Assembly: GCA_948567375.1 (NCBI GenBank)
Contig: OX419761.1
Location: forward strand, 24,802,501 to 24,866,500
Length of the DNA: 64,000 nucleotides
DNA from: Lunularia cruciata
Taxonomy: Eukaryota > Streptophyta > Marchantiopsida > Lunulariales > Lunulariaceae
Direction: 5' to 3'
Shown: positions 21,977 to 34,301 of the stretch, piece after piece
Layout: every line of letters begins with the position of its first letter
Numbering within the stretch: the first letter of the stretch is position 1
Notes under the pieces: generated by a model
What the model saw: the letters and a program-made list of their open reading frames with translations, nothing else
What the model was told of the DNA's origin: nothing
Database searches by the model: none
Translations under genes and position numbers: made by a program

Positions 21977-23458
21977 CTACTGATGCCAATCTACTACAAC
22001 TTGGGCACTGTACAACCAAGGTCTGCCAATCAACAAAGGGTATACCATTTTTGTCACTGGTCGCAACACGATGTAATTCAACTTGAAGGGTATCCCTCCA
22101 ATGATCGTGGTAATGTTTGATAGCATGCCCAATGGCCATCTCTTGGTTTGGTCTGCAAACTTCAAGACTCGGGGTGTGGGTTCAAACGTATGAAACCCGA
22201 GTCGATTTGCAGTATCTTTGGTCATGACATTCACACCGGACCCAAAGTCAGTGGGTATCGATGTGATCATGCACCCTGCAATCTCCGCGTCTACCTTGGG
22301 AGATCCTAAGTCTTCTTGTTCAATACGATAAATAGCAGGTAGGTCCTTCTTTGACATCAACCTTACCTTCTTGAGGGCCGAATTTAGCTGTCTCTTGTAC
22401 AGCTTGTTATCTTCCCACAATTGCTTGAACGTAACGTTGGCATTTGTGGTGGCCAGATCGGCTACAATATCATATTGGGGAACTCTTCCCAATTTGACCA
22501 TCTTTGTCTTCGGCTTTGGGTCCGAAGTCTCTCCATGTTCCCTCTTGACTTTGTGATGCTTCAAAATGGTGACGTGCTTGCTGATGGCCTTAACCCAAGG
22601 TTCCTTGGGTTGGCCCACCTCGGCTTGGATCAGACCCTTTACTTCAGATTGGATGTCCGCCAAAAAAATTGGAGATTTTGTCTTTGTCTCCTCTTCCAAA
22701 CTCAGTTCCCGAGTCTTGAGTAATGCCTCCTTTAATTCTTTCTGCAAGGCTTTAGCTTTGGCTTTTGCAAGGATCTTTTCCTCCTTGGCCAAAAGAATGG
22801 CTTTTGGGCGAAGTCTCTTCGCCTTTCGGGAGGACAACAAAGTCATACTCAGTTCTTCGGGATCACGCTTCTTCTTACTAGAGCGTGTCTCAACCTTCAA
22901 AATTTCAAGGTCCGGCCATTCCCCTTCTGAGGCCGGACTCCCTTCTTGAGGTCTTTCTTCCTCAAGAGTAATACAATTTACATTTGTATCCCCCTTTGGC
23001 TGAAGTGTTGCACGCTCAACGGAGGTCTGTACATACTTTACAGGCGGCTTTGGGTTTGGTGGGTGAGGGCATTGGTTGCCCGTATGCCCCGATCCTTTAC
23101 AATTTCCGCACAGGGGAACATACCCAATTTGCCTTCTTGGCTCGGGACAGTTTGGGGACCAATGTCCCATCAAGCCACAATTATAACAGGCTCCAGGTGC
23201 AACATTCTGAGGCTGATTTTGGTTGCTCATTGGTGGTCTTCGTGGAGGAGCATTGAGGTTATACTCCTTGGGTCCAAACCTCGGACCTTGATACGATATG
23301 CTCGCTTGAGGCTGTACCTCCTGAGTTTGGTACACAACCTCCTCGTCCTTGTCTTGGTTCCATCCCAGAACCCAATCAATTTGCTGCACCGGGAATGCAT
23401 TACAAGTATTGCATTCTGTGTTGGCATGGCCGGATTTGCCACATGCGGTGCACCACAC
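21977..23458 (-). pseudogene. B nucleocapsid (three CCHC knuckles) and protease
   Basis: This 493-codon open frame starts with CTACGKSGHANTEC, then CYNCGLMGHWSPNC and CGNCKGSGHTGNQC. These are three C-x2-C-x4-H-x4-C knuckles that bind element RNA. A long lysine-rich linker follows. The protease has IPTDFGSGVNVM, with the catalytic aspartate, and LLIGRPWLYSAQVVVDW. It is in frame with gag upstream and reverse transcriptase downstream, separated only by stops. Three knuckles instead of one or two is more than usual for plant Ty3/gypsy. Confidence 0.85.
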
Positions 23459-23464
23459 ATTAGA

Positions 23465-24646
23465 TCATCCAAATGCTGGGGCCTTCCTTCGGTCCTTGGC
23501 CCCAATCATCTGGATCTTGAAATCCAAAAACTCCTTGATGAGGGCATCCAGATTGGTATCTGCCTTATGTACACTCTTGGCTGGAGGAGTCATAGGTTTC
23601 TTGCCTCCACGTCTTTGGACTCGTCTTGGCTTGGATTCTTCTTCGGATCCCAAAGAAGAGCTCGAAGTCGTGGAGGATTCATCCGAAGAAGGGGAGGTAC
23701 TGCGCGAAGCTCTTCTTCTGGGCTTCTTGCCTTTCTTCTCCCGGTTTCTCTGGTTTCCAGCAGAGTGAGAGTGGGCCGCTTCATAACGAGCAACATGTTT
23801 GAGTACTTTGTCCAAGAAAGTTACATTCCTCTCCCTGGCAAAGATTCGTATCTTTGGTGAAAGGCCCCCGAGGAACCAGGTAATGGCTTGGGCATCGGAG
23901 TAACCCACCACCCCCAATTGCTTGGGAACTCGGTTCAGTAGTGCCATGAACCGCTCAGAGTAGTCTCTCAACATCTCCTTCTTGCCACGGTCCAAATCGT
24001 TGAGTGCCGCAAAGACACTCGTATTGTAGTCAACTTCTCGGAATCATTCCAGGAAGTTGTTTCTCAAGTCTGCCCAGTCCGCTGGTACAAACCCCTTCTG
24101 GGTCACATGGGTGTACCAGCTCCGAGCTTTCTTGCGGAGTAGACTTGGGAAAATTCTCAGTCGATCCGCCGAGTCATGCTCCTTGTTAGCAAAGGAGATG
24201 ACTTTGAATTCTTTGATGAATTCATCGGGATCTTTGTCTTGTTCTGTCCCCTTGTACTTCTGATAGGCATGTCGGGTGACAGGAAGTGAAGTCATCGTTT
24301 GATGCACTGGGATCGGCTGAGGTAATGTGGAACTTGACGGAACTGAAGGATTGGCTGGAATTGACGCCGTGTTTTCAGCCCACGGATTCCAATTTGTCAA
24401 GTTCAAGGTGGAGTCTTCTTCGATAATTTCTGCTATGAGTGTGTTGACTTCAACCCGAGTGGAAGATTCAAGATCAACACCTTTGGTTGGTTCTTCAAAA
24501 TTCCTTTGGGACAACCGAGGAATCATTCGTAGAAGATGTTGACACTCGTCTTCAGTAAGTGTTCTTGCTGTCTTTTCTCGAACAAAGGTCTTCAAGGAAA
24601 CAACTTCCTTTACAGCTCTAGGGGAAGTTGGTGTACTGGGCCACAA
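23465..24646 (-). pseudogene. B gag capsid region
   Basis: Two in-frame segments (24,044-24,646 and 23,465-23,995) make the gag protein. The first has DPDEFIKEFKVISFAN and LLRKKARSWYTHV, and the second has DYSERFMALLNRVPKQLG and ITWFLGGLSPKIR, typical of retrotransposon gag. A Ser/Lys/Arg-rich tail follows and leads to the knuckles. Stops at 24,044-24,046 and 23,465-23,467 break the frame. The start lies upstream of 24,646. A short charged frame at 24,710-24,901 may be an N-terminal extension, but I cannot prove it. Confidence 0.82.
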
Positions 24647-24964
24647 TGCATATGTTTGCCCACTTGATTCTTTCTTCTTCTTGGAAGAAGAGGGAGATGC
24701 AAAGTAGCCTTACCAACCGCCTTCGCGTTTCTTGTGGTCAAGTTCTTGCAGGGCTTCTTGCACTTCGTGAAGGAGTTGAAACTCCAACGCCTCTTGTTCA
24801 GTTTTGTCAACAACGGATGGGACGTTCAGATGTTTGTCTTCTTCACGCTGAAGTGCTCGTCTTTGAGCTCTCTCTTCTCGTTGTTCTCGCAATGCAGACA
24901 TTCATATTGCGTTGCTACCCAATTTCCAATTTGGCTTTGTATTCTTCCACTTCTGAGATTTGTA

Positions 24965-24982
24965 TCCCCGGAAGCGGCGCCA
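24965..24982 (-). other. Primer-binding site of B (tRNA-Asp-like)
   Basis: The plus strand 'tccccggaagcggcgcca' closely resembles the 3' end of plant tRNA-Asp. It lies seven bases inside the 5' LTR edge (24,990). This confirms the element's minus-strand orientation. Confidence 0.8.
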
Positions 24983-24989
24983 AAAATCA

Positions 24990-27900
24990 TGTGACAACCC
25001 AGCAAATATCACTTTTGCGGTAATCGGGTAAGTAAAGTTTGTTCCCGCAGAGATACAAGTTAGAACTGTCCAAATACGAAGTCAAATAGTAACATGTAGT
25101 TCTTCTTGGTTGCATCTTTAATCTCTCAGGTAGAAACCACACCCAGAAGAGTGTAACAAGCACTGACTTGCAGTCTTGTCACGAATTAACACTCCTTAAT
25201 CACAACTCCATCAAATCTTTCCAAACAATCTTGATTGTGATGATTCAGGCTCTCCTGAAAATGGCACTTCACTGCAAAACGACTTCGCCTCAGAATTGTG
25301 TTCCACCCTTCCATTGAAGGCACAACTTCCTCGATCAAAATTGCTTCACATCAACTTTGCACTGCACTCACAAATGCAGAATACTACCAACACTACAATT
25401 CCTCTCAGATCTGTCAAGGCATTGCTTCGATTGCACTTCACTTAGGATCAAACACACCGAATGAAAATCAAGGCCGTGGAATCCAACATCCAACAAGCAC
25501 TCTGACTTGCACTTCAAATTTCTCCAAACACTCACAAACACAGACACAAAGTTGATACTCGGAATCAAGCTCAAGCGACGAGCACTACTTCACAGCACTT
25601 TGCTTTATCTATTCTCAGAAATTATGAGCACTGAATAACATTTGACTACGAATGCCACTCTTAAGTAGTGAACAAATCGATAGTTCTAACAACTATACCG
25701 TTTCTACAACAACTCTTCTAACCTGCAGATCCAAAATGACAATGCACCTCTTCATATCTGCCCCTTCAAATCTCAAATCGGTTACTACTCCGATCCAATG
25801 TCTACTTCTTCCTTGGCTTTCAAACCCAAACCCGAAGTAATCTTACTTCCTACTACTCTGTCCTCGGGTTTCAGATCTTCTACTTCTTCTACCAGATCAA
25901 GCAATTCTCTTTCCTGATCTGAAATTCCACTAGTGGGTAATCTTTCTAACTCCTTATCTCTTGACCCACTCTTCTCTAATGTCTTTGATGGCAACTCCGA
26001 AGACATTTGCACTCCTATGTTATCTACTTCGGGTTTTGCTTTAATATCCCTCCGAAGTTTTTCTAGCTCTACTTTCACTAAGTCTAATCTAATGGAAATG
26101 TTATCCTCTACCTCCAAAACCTTTCTATCTACAAGAGCTCTTAATTTTATTAACAAGGCATTCATCTCAGTGTCCTTCGCTTGTCTTTGCCTTGTCTCCT
26201 GCACCAACAACTTCAACTTGTGCAGTCACTCTTCTTCAATTCAAACGCTGGCCTCTGTACTTAACATCGCGTTTACTCTGAGGACTATCTCCTGCAATGG
26301 CTCCAATCTTGTCTTCCTTTCTTGTTCCTGATTTGCAAGCCATTCCTCTCTGTACATCGCCAATTCTTCCTCTAATTCGGCTTTCACCGACTCCTTCTCC
26401 TTCTCTTTTTGGACAACCTTCTCTTCCTGATTACGAAGTAACTCTTGTAATCTCTCTTCTTCTCTATATCTTGCAGCCAACTCTTGTTGCCAAAGTTGCT
26501 TCTTCTCCTCCATACTCTCCATCACTCTATCGAGCTCTTGATCCTTTGCTGCTACCCTTGCCATAGCATGAATAAGCTCTACCCTTGAATCAGCAAACTG
26601 CTGCTTCAAGATTTCGTATTCAGCTACCTGTCTCTCTCTTGCGATATCACTCTTCCTCGCAAGATCCTCTCAATAGCTCACTTCCCTCTTCAGGTCTTCA
26701 ATCACCTGACTTCTCTCTACTGCCTCCGCTTGCAGTACTTCTCTCTCCTCCTCACCTCGGGTTACAATCCTCTTCAACTCCGAGTTCTCTTCTTCTAATC
26801 TTGCTACCACCTACAATACAGTCTTTACCTCAAGACAAGTCGACTGCATCTCCTTCTTCTTCTACTCCAACTTCACCAACAGTATGCACACTACTTCTCG
26901 CAGGTACTCCACTCCATCACTGGCAACTTCTTCCTCCCACGGAGTGGTCTCTCTTTTCTCCTCGTGTTCTCCTGATACTCGCCTTCTTCTCTGGAGTCTT
27001 TGTATCGGGATTGATGCCCCACTGCCCAAGCTTTCTTGTACCTCTGCCTTCACTTGACTAGATCCCACCTCACACTTCACCTTACGTCACGAGCAAACTC
27101 CTCGCTGCACTACAATCTTCTTCTCCTCTGGCACCGTTACTTTTTCTTCCAGTGATGTATTGTCTTTGGCTTCAACCTCGGCTTGCACTTCTTCTTTGTA
27201 TTCTTCAGCCACTGGCGCCGAGGTCATCTCTCCACCGTCCTCACTATCATTGCTTGTATCTCCGCTGTGCAGTGTCAGCTCAGGTTCCTCCTCATGCTCC
27301 GAGTCCTCCGTCTTGAGCTCGGCCTTGCCTTCTGAGTCTTCATCTTTTGACTCAATTACCACCATTCCTCACCTCGGGTTACTTCTCTGCATCTTCCGAG
27401 GTTTCTTGTTTTCTTTGGCTTCTGCTTGCCGAGTCTTCTTCTTTGTCGGGGTACTCACTACAACCTCCACATTTTTCCCTGTCTTTGCATAGTAGTCATC
27501 CGTGCTCCGGATTTGGAGAATGTATTGCTGCTCCTCGACATCGACCTCTTTTTGCACATCAGGATGGAAGTGTGACACCATCCGATTCCACTCCGCCGAG
27601 TTCAGCAAATTGAGCCTGAGGTAGAAGTGCGCTGCAAACGGCACAATGTAATGTGGAGGTGACTTATCCCACAGATTCCACACCATCTGCCTTGTTCTCC
27701 TGTGAAAACACCTTGCCCAATTAATTGGTTCTCCTGCAAACAATTTGTGAAAGAACACCGCTTGGTGTTTCATCACATATGTTGTTCTCTCCGGCTTCAG
27801 GATTGCCATCAAAGCACTCACAATTACTCTCTTGATAGGATCTTTGTAACTTTCTACCTTGTACTCATTCTTCGTTCTCTTTGACAAGAAGGCATCTCTT

Positions 27901-28770
27901 ACCTCTTGAGTTTCTTGGGCTATCTCTCCTTTTCCCAAGAACGTGGCTCCCTGCTCCGAGCCCACCTCCTTCTCGAGTACAAGTCTCCAATCCAACTCTG
28001 TCCAGCAAGCCGGATTTCCTCTCTTCCCTTCCTCCTCGGGTCCATCAAGACACTTACTCTCAATGATCTCTGTCATGAATCCTATAAAACTTACGTTCTA
28101 GTTCCATGCCTGAAAGGTGATCCGAAGTCGGCTCAAGACTTCAATCCTTGCTACTACATCTAATCTCTGAATTGCATGATTTCTCACTACAAATTTGGAG
28201 TTCTTCTTCCCTCCTCCCATCTCTTCTGCTTTCTCACTTTCTCTCAATTTCACTCTCACGACTTCTTCCTTACGCACTAACACGAGCCCAACTCTATTTC
28301 CCTTTCCCCGATCACCTGCAAGATGACTCCTCAATGGCGAAGGAAAATCACTCGACAATTTGTTGTTGCAGTTTCAATTTTTATAGAGTTGTGCTTCTTC
28401 GTCTTCCGTCACTTCGAGTTTCTACCGAGAAATCACACCTCCGGCATGCACCTGTCACTGTCAATCAACCTTCGCGCATATGAGCCGCTAGTTTTGAAAT
28501 GGCCCCTTCTTGAATTTCTCACCCCGATGAAAGGTTGTTAGACTGTCTTCGCCTCGGGTTGAGCTCCCCCAATCCAAAGACAATTTACTTTGTATTGTAT
28601 GCTGATAGGGCATTTCCGAGTACTTTGCCTTATGACCCAAAGTCACTTTACTTCGGGTTTCAACCCGAAGACTCTTTTCTTTGCCTTCTTCGGCCATACA
28701 TGCGCAATCCGACTTCTCTATACACTTCTTCTCCTTTATTCTGAAAAAAACAAAAAATGTGGGCACCACA
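24990..28770 (-). repeat. B 5' LTR
   Basis: 3,781 bp, starting 'tgtgacaacccagc' and ending 'gggcaccaca' on the plus strand. It would drive transcription of B toward lower coordinates. It holds the better-preserved copy of the embedded frame. Confidence 0.9.
25785..28076 (-). pseudogene. LTR-embedded ORF in B, 5' LTR copy
   Basis: Segments 27,369-28,076 (235 aa), 27,087-27,365, 26,862-27,080, 26,241-26,609 and 25,785-26,216 all share one reading frame in the element's sense. They span about 2.3 kb, interrupted only by stops. The N-terminal part has FFHKLFAGEPINWARCF and PFAAHFYLRLNLLNSAEW. A basic KKKTRQAEAKENKKPRK stretch follows, then an acidic Glu/Ser/Asp-rich region, then long coiled coils. 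I recognise no catalytic domain. It could be a captured host gene or an element accessory gene. Because it sits in the LTR, it is duplicated with each insertion. Confidence 0.65.
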
Positions 28771-29091
28771 CATATGCCATAGTCTTGAACAACTTTCACA
28801 CACTAACATAGTAGCAGCTCCACCAGAAGAGCCACATAACATACACCTCAAGCTTGCACGTACAAGTGCCAAGCTTGGATCCATAGTACCATCAATGTTT
28901 GGGAGGTGGCATGGCGCACAATTGCGCACATGATCCTTCCAAACAACACCATCACGTCCTTCTAACACAAGGACTCCATATGGCAAATACTTGTGCACTC
29001 TCAAGATAGTGCGGCTTGTAGAAACATCAAGTGTTGTTGGTGCTTTCTGTTGTAGATATACATAGTCGCTTGGATGAAATTGATGGATCAA
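28771..29091 (-). pseudogene. A2 integrase tail and PHD finger, N-terminal part
   Basis: This piece continues A2 to the right of B. It has FHPSDYVYLQQKAPTTLDVS, GVLVLEGRDGVVWKDHVRNC and the first PHD ligands CMLC and CESC up to LWH. It keeps the second zinc cysteine that A1 has lost. B interrupts the finger, and its last ligands are at 14,971-15,041. Confidence 0.85.
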
Positions 29092-30430
29092 GGGTCTATA
29101 ACCTCCTCCTTGAATGGTAGCATAGCGTTAAGTATCTCTATGCTGAGCAATTGCCAAGTTCTCAAAGGCCATCAGCATCACTCTCCAAAAGATCTCTACC
29201 CGCTGAGAACATGCGCTCATCTATATATTGGGGTCATCCAAGTCCAAAACTATAGTAGCATCTTGACGAATGGCTGTAGGTAAATCTGGATCTCGTCCAT
29301 AGAGTAGAAAGTATGGAGAGAAGGATGCTAAGGAGGCTTGCCGGCTGAACAGATAGCCCATGGCCAACCAAGGTAACTGGAGATCCCAATCTCCCAAGTG
29401 GCCTCTCTACAAACCATACTTTTGCAATCCTCTCTTCACCGTCTAAACCACTCTCTCTGCTAAACCATCTGCCTCAGGGTGATCTCGGGAGGTAGTATAG
29501 TGATCAAGCAAAGCCTTGTCACACAAGACCTGAAACTCCCCTAAGAACTCTGTACTCTGATCAATCAAAACCTCAGCTGGTGCACCAAAATGACTAAGAA
29601 CTTGATCCAAGAATGAGTAAGTTGTCCCTTCACTAGACTTGTTAGGAAGTGCCACCAACTCAATCCACTTGGAGAAGTGCTCCACCATCACCAAAACATA
29701 CCGATGATGTCTCATAGTTAGCGGTAAAGGTCTGGCAAAGTCCAAACTCCAACGGTAACCCAATCCCATGATAGGTAATGGATGTAATTGTGGCGTAGGA
29801 GCATTGAATGATGCTCTAACTCAGTCACAAACCACACATCTGGCAACAAACTACTATACCTTGGTCTGCATACCGCACCACCAATAATGACTCTGGAGTA
29901 AGCTATACGTATGCTTTACTCCAAAATGTCCTAGCTCCTCATGAGCATGACAGACCAATTGTGGTCTCTAAGATGGAAGTAGTACTACTCGCACTCTACC
30001 ATCCTCCCATACACGCAAAAGGTGTCTATCCTCCAATCTGAACCATTTGGCTTGCTGAAGAACATGGTCTTTCTCCTTGGCCCCAACTGTGCCACCCACA
30101 ACACCAGTGCGACAGTGGTCCATCACTAAGACATCATCATGAATGTCTCGCTGAATTGTACCACTATCTTCACTCTTTGGATCTGTGACCTCAATAACTC
30201 CTCTTGTATAGATACCTAAGAGAGATACCTGAGAGATATACCACCAAAGCCTCTACAAATATACACAGAAAGGCTGATGCATGCCAACCTAGTACCATCT
30301 CCTCATCTGTCTCACCATGCAAACGTGCTCTGGTCTGATCCTACTGGCTGGGACATGGGTTTCTACTCAACCCATCTGCATTGCGGTTCACCAGTCAAGG
30401 TTTGTGAACAACCGTGAAATCATACTCCTA
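29092..30430 (-). pseudogene. A2 integrase
   Basis: The DDE core lies at 29,443-29,769 and downstream, with WSLDFARPLPL, LIDQSTEF and EADGLAERVV. The H2C2 finger region is near 29,850-30,000. It parallels 3,200-4,390 of A1, with more stops (for example just after AERVV at 29,443). Note DFARP for DFAGP next to the first aspartate, and QST for KGT after the second, as signs of decay. Confidence 0.82.
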
Positions 30431-30439
30431 TAAAATCAG

Positions 30440-31720
30440 AGCACATCGTGCAAGTTACCCTGAAAGCTTGTCGGACTCCATCAACCACTTCAGTGGCTGA
30501 TGATCAGTGATGAGAGTGAAGGGGTTACCAAATAGGTAACATAAAAAATGTGCTACTGCCCAAACTGCTGCCAAGCACTCTCCTTCATATGAACTATACT
30601 TCACCTTTGCTGAATTGTTGGAGCAACTAGCATAGGCCACCACAAACTCATTCTCCTCATCATCATGTTGGGTGAGCACCGCTCCAAGCCCCAACATACT
30701 CCAATCAGTTTGAACCTGAAATGGTCATCCCCTGATTGGTCTCCTCAAAATAGGAGCAGATGTCAACCTCTCCTTGAGCTCTACAAAAGCTCTCTCCTGC
30801 TCATCTCCCTAACACCACTCTTGTGAAAGCTTGGTCAGCTTTATCATGGCCTTGGCAATGGCACTAAATCCTCTAACATAGTGGTGATAGAAGTTTGCCA
30901 ACCCAAGGAATGCTCGCACTTTGCTCACCTCTATAGGCCAAGGAATACGTGCAATAGCCTCCACCTTGGTCTGCTGAACACCAAGTCCTCCGGGATAGAT
31001 AGTGTGACCCAAATACTCAACCTGCTCATGGAAGAACCTACACTTCCCAAGATGTAATTTGAGTCCATGAGATCTCAACCTCTCAAACACCTCCAACAAC
31101 TATCTCTCATGCTCCTCCACAGTAGTGCTATAAACCAAAATGTCATCAATATAGCACCGAGCAAAATCCAATCCAGCTAGGATCCTATCTATGACCCTCT
31201 AGAACTCAGCAAGAGCATTCATTAACCCAAATGGTAAGAACCTCCACTGATATAACACATCCTTGCCATGGGGATCAATAGCCCAAAATGTTGTCTTGGA
31301 CTTATCCTCCTCCCTCATCGGCAATTGATGATATCCCAATCGAAGATCCAAAGTACTGAAGATCTTTGCATGCCCAATCGCATCAAAAATCTCCTCTGGT
31401 GTAGGCATGGTATACTGATCAGCCTTGGTCTATTAGTTGATAGGATGGTAATCTCCACACATCTGCCTATCTGTATAGTTGCCATGCATATCCTTCTTGG
31501 TTGGCATCACTGTCACTAATGCATACTCTCCATGTGAAATCTCCACCAAACCAGCCTCAAAAAGGTCACTACTTTGGCTCTGAATCAGTGTCCTCTCCAT
31601 ATCACTATATCGATAAGGACATCAAAAAACTGGTGTGTCACTAGTCAGCTCAATCCGTATACCAAGTCCTTTTAGAGCACCCAAATCCTTCATACTGAAG
31701 GCAAAACAACTTGTATGACT
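30440..31720 (-). pseudogene. A2 reverse transcriptase and RNase H
   Basis: Reverse transcriptase N-terminal (31,199-31,408: FSTLDLRLGYHQLPMREED, LPFGLMNALAEF) and C-terminal (30,809-31,099: YLGHTIYPGG, FLGLANFYHHYV) segments are separated by stops. RNase H is at 30,455-30,697, with ECLAAVWAVAHFLCYLFG and LITDHQPLKWLM. It corresponds to 4,395-5,990 of A1. Confidence 0.85.
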
Positions 31721-32149
31721 CCTCAAGAACCTCCAAACCCTCCGTCTTTCCTCTCCAATAAGCTTGGGTCCAAGATTTGGCTCCCAGGTATCCTCTGTAA
31801 CTGTTGTAGGAGTGGAAGACGTACTGATTGGCTGCTACACTAGGCCCTTGGGAGCAATAGTGTCATGCTCCCGACCACTAGAGGTCCCAACCTTTGTGTG
31901 AAAAACTCCCTCCACTCTGGTTGCAAGCTCCACACGTCCTCTAGCTGCATCCCATGTGGACCAAGAGTGTAATCCAAGTAGCCCATGCTCACCTGGATGG
32001 ACTCCAAGTAGACCACTCTCCTTAGTAGCTATTGGATGTGTCCCAAGAATACCATGTCTACTCGGCCCATCGCCCCCAGCATGTGCTTGAATTGTCTCGA
32101 TAGGCACAGGGCTCACAAGTGTCCGAGTGGTGATGCCTATCAAGCATAT

Positions 32150-33110
32150 CCTATGCTGCTCTGCCAAGCCAAGGCTCACAATCTAGGTCAAACAGTTCAA
32201 GTCCATAGCCTGACCTAACACCTAACGTTTGGATGCCTTTGACACTGCTGGAACAATGGTAATACCGGTGTGAAAACCCATTGCCCGCTCTCTCTCATCA
32301 GCGTTGGGCTCCACCAACTTCTATAACTGTGAGTCCCAAACAAGTCCAGGTCCTCCCTCTTGAAAAGCATGAGAGCTTAGGACACTCATGAGTGTGGGAA
32401 ATGCAGCTCTAGGCTATCCAACTAGGTTCACCACTGCCATAGGTGACCTATCAGCCACTACCACTATTTGAGATTGATGCCCAACATCCAAGATATCATC
32501 AACAAGGATGTGGTCAAGTCGTTGAATCCCATCATAAGCACGTTGTAGAACCTCTCTGGGTAAGAGGTTCATCCACCAAAGACAAAGATGATGAGCCCGT
32601 GATCCCACTCTGGCTGCATCTAACAATATAGCAGGTCCCATCCAAGAATGGACCTGATGTGTACTCGCCACCACTCTGGTGCAAGAATCACCCATCAAAG
32701 GAACATTCTCCAAAAGGTAAGTTGGAGAAATGGATTGATGAACCTGGAGATGTCATAGTATCCGTAACATCTCCCAAAACACACCAGAACAAGGATCCTG
32801 AAGACCCAATCCTCTACCAACACGTGTATGTCCCTAACATGGCCATCCAAAAATCACCAAGTGAATAGGCCCATGTCTCTCTAGGTCATGTGCCCCCCAT
32901 AAGGAAATGTCTGCTGGTAGGGCCTTCTGGTAACCTCTAACTGTTGACATTGGTAATAACTCTGGATATCAATAGGCCAAGTGTGCCACATGATGTAGAG
33001 AGACTCACCTAGCAATCTCATCTCTCTCTACATACAAGTACCTATATACTCGTATACCCGCCTGTAACACCGCAGCTAGTCCGGTGCTAATCCCACCAAA
33101 CAACTCCAAT
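32150..33110 (-). pseudogene. A2 C5 cytosine methyltransferase domain
   Basis: This is the counterpart of the A1 methyltransferase in the same position between protease and reverse transcriptase. GWPC is followed directly by TAG at 32,834-32,836, where A1 has the CAG glutamine of PCQ, so a C-to-T change destroys the catalytic motif. ENV is kept (32,702-32,710), and the frame through it is open into LLDAARVGSRAHHLCLWWM. The base missing from A1 near 6,863 is present here. The motif IX/X region continues toward 32,150. The two copies are therefore broken by different changes. Confidence 0.83.
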
Positions 33111-33247
33111 AGGCATATCCCCTTTACTAGATACTGTCAAGCAATGAGTGTGGTATCCAAGGGGGTCAAAGCAATTGCCTCTAGAAGCTCATCCTCACAC
33201 TCATCTCCTGATGGTACAAAGGCTCCACTCCAAGCCTACTGCACCAA

Positions 33248-34301
33248 CTAATCTGCATGTTGCTGTAATGCCTCCTCGGAGATCTCTTCTGGTACCGGAG
33301 TATCCTCTGCATGAGCATTCCTCTCCAACAAGTCACCAGGCCAAGTAACTGCACCACTAAAAGCTAAAACTGATGCTACCATGGTCCCGGATTGTAGTGA
33401 GCCAAGATTGCCACTATTGAAGCGTACTAGTAGGCGACATACCCGTCCCTCACCAGACTGCCAACCAGGTCTATAAGAGGCTATCTCCTCCCAATAGTTA
33501 ATGCCAAAACCCATGAGGTATAACACTGCTCCCCCAACTAGCACATCATATGACTCAGCTATTGTTGCAATAGCCTGAGCTCTCACCACCGAGCTATCAG
33601 TCGGATGACCAAGGTGAACCTAAATAACAAGTTCTCCACGTGTGATGTACTGTGTCGAACCACCACCTAGAGATGTCTGGATCTGAAATGGACACCTCTC
33701 CACATCGGTCTTCTGTAACTCCAGATCGACAACTGTAGCCTTCCCCAACATAAGGGGCTACGCACCAAAGTCTAACAAGACTCTCTGTGGTGTATAGACC
33801 TTCCCTGAAGGTCCCACCAAATGAAAAATCCCCCTCTGGTTATCCAAGAGGACAACACCAAGTGTGAACCGTGCTCTCTCAAAGGTCGGTCTAGATGGCA
33901 ACTCCTCTAGTCTAGCCACTATTGCCTGCCATAAACCATTTGTCGCTGAATGGATCTCATGCTCCTCAACCAAGTCAGCTCCACTACCAACCACCTCTAC
34001 TCTAGTTGTAGGAATTGCATCATCCCTACTCTCACACAACATGGCAGCCAACCAGAATACTAGGGTTGGTTCAACTCCCAATGTAAACATATCACTAGCC
34101 AAAAACAAAGGATGCCGCACAATCAGCGAAGCCGCCCCCAACATCATGCTAGACTCAGTCTGTGTAGTAGCAGGTGGCTGACTAGTAGGTAGTCTATCAT
34201 GTACTCCATCACTACCTACCACACTTACACTAGGACGTCTAGGAACCATGGATGTCGTCTGTAATGCCTCAGATAGTGTGAAAGATTGGGGAAGTCTGAC
34301 C
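33248..34301 (-). pseudogene. A2 protease and upstream gag linker
   Basis: 33,758-34,321 carries the gag-protease linker, with TPQRVLLDFGA at its end. 33,248-33,589 continues with YDVLVGGAVLYLMGFGINYWEE, as in A1. C1 is inserted at 34,302, interrupting the gag-protease frame; its upstream continuation is at 42,108. The catalytic aspartate codon is retained. Confidence 0.75.

Larger units (their letters stand above)
15042..28770 (-). mobile_element. Giant Ty3/gypsy element B (13.7 kb, 3.78-kb LTRs)
   Basis: B is complete on the minus strand with the target duplication catat (15,037-15,041 and 28,771-28,775). The LTRs are 15,042-18,819 and 24,990-28,770, each starting TG and ending CA. A primer-binding site resembling the tRNA-Asp 3' end and a clear polypurine tract are present. 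Gag to integrase keep essentially one reading frame over about 5.6 kb, broken only by in-frame stops. The integrase tail ending in VNGWRVQRYW is of the Tat/Athila type. In the first 100 bases the LTRs differ at roughly eight positions, so B is clearly older than C1. The LTRs contain coding-like frames. Confidence 0.9.

Noticed and set aside
22946-23860. 304-aa plus-strand ORF over B gag and nucleocapsid
   Set aside because: A shadow of the minus-strand frame that carries three CCHC knuckles and gag motifs.
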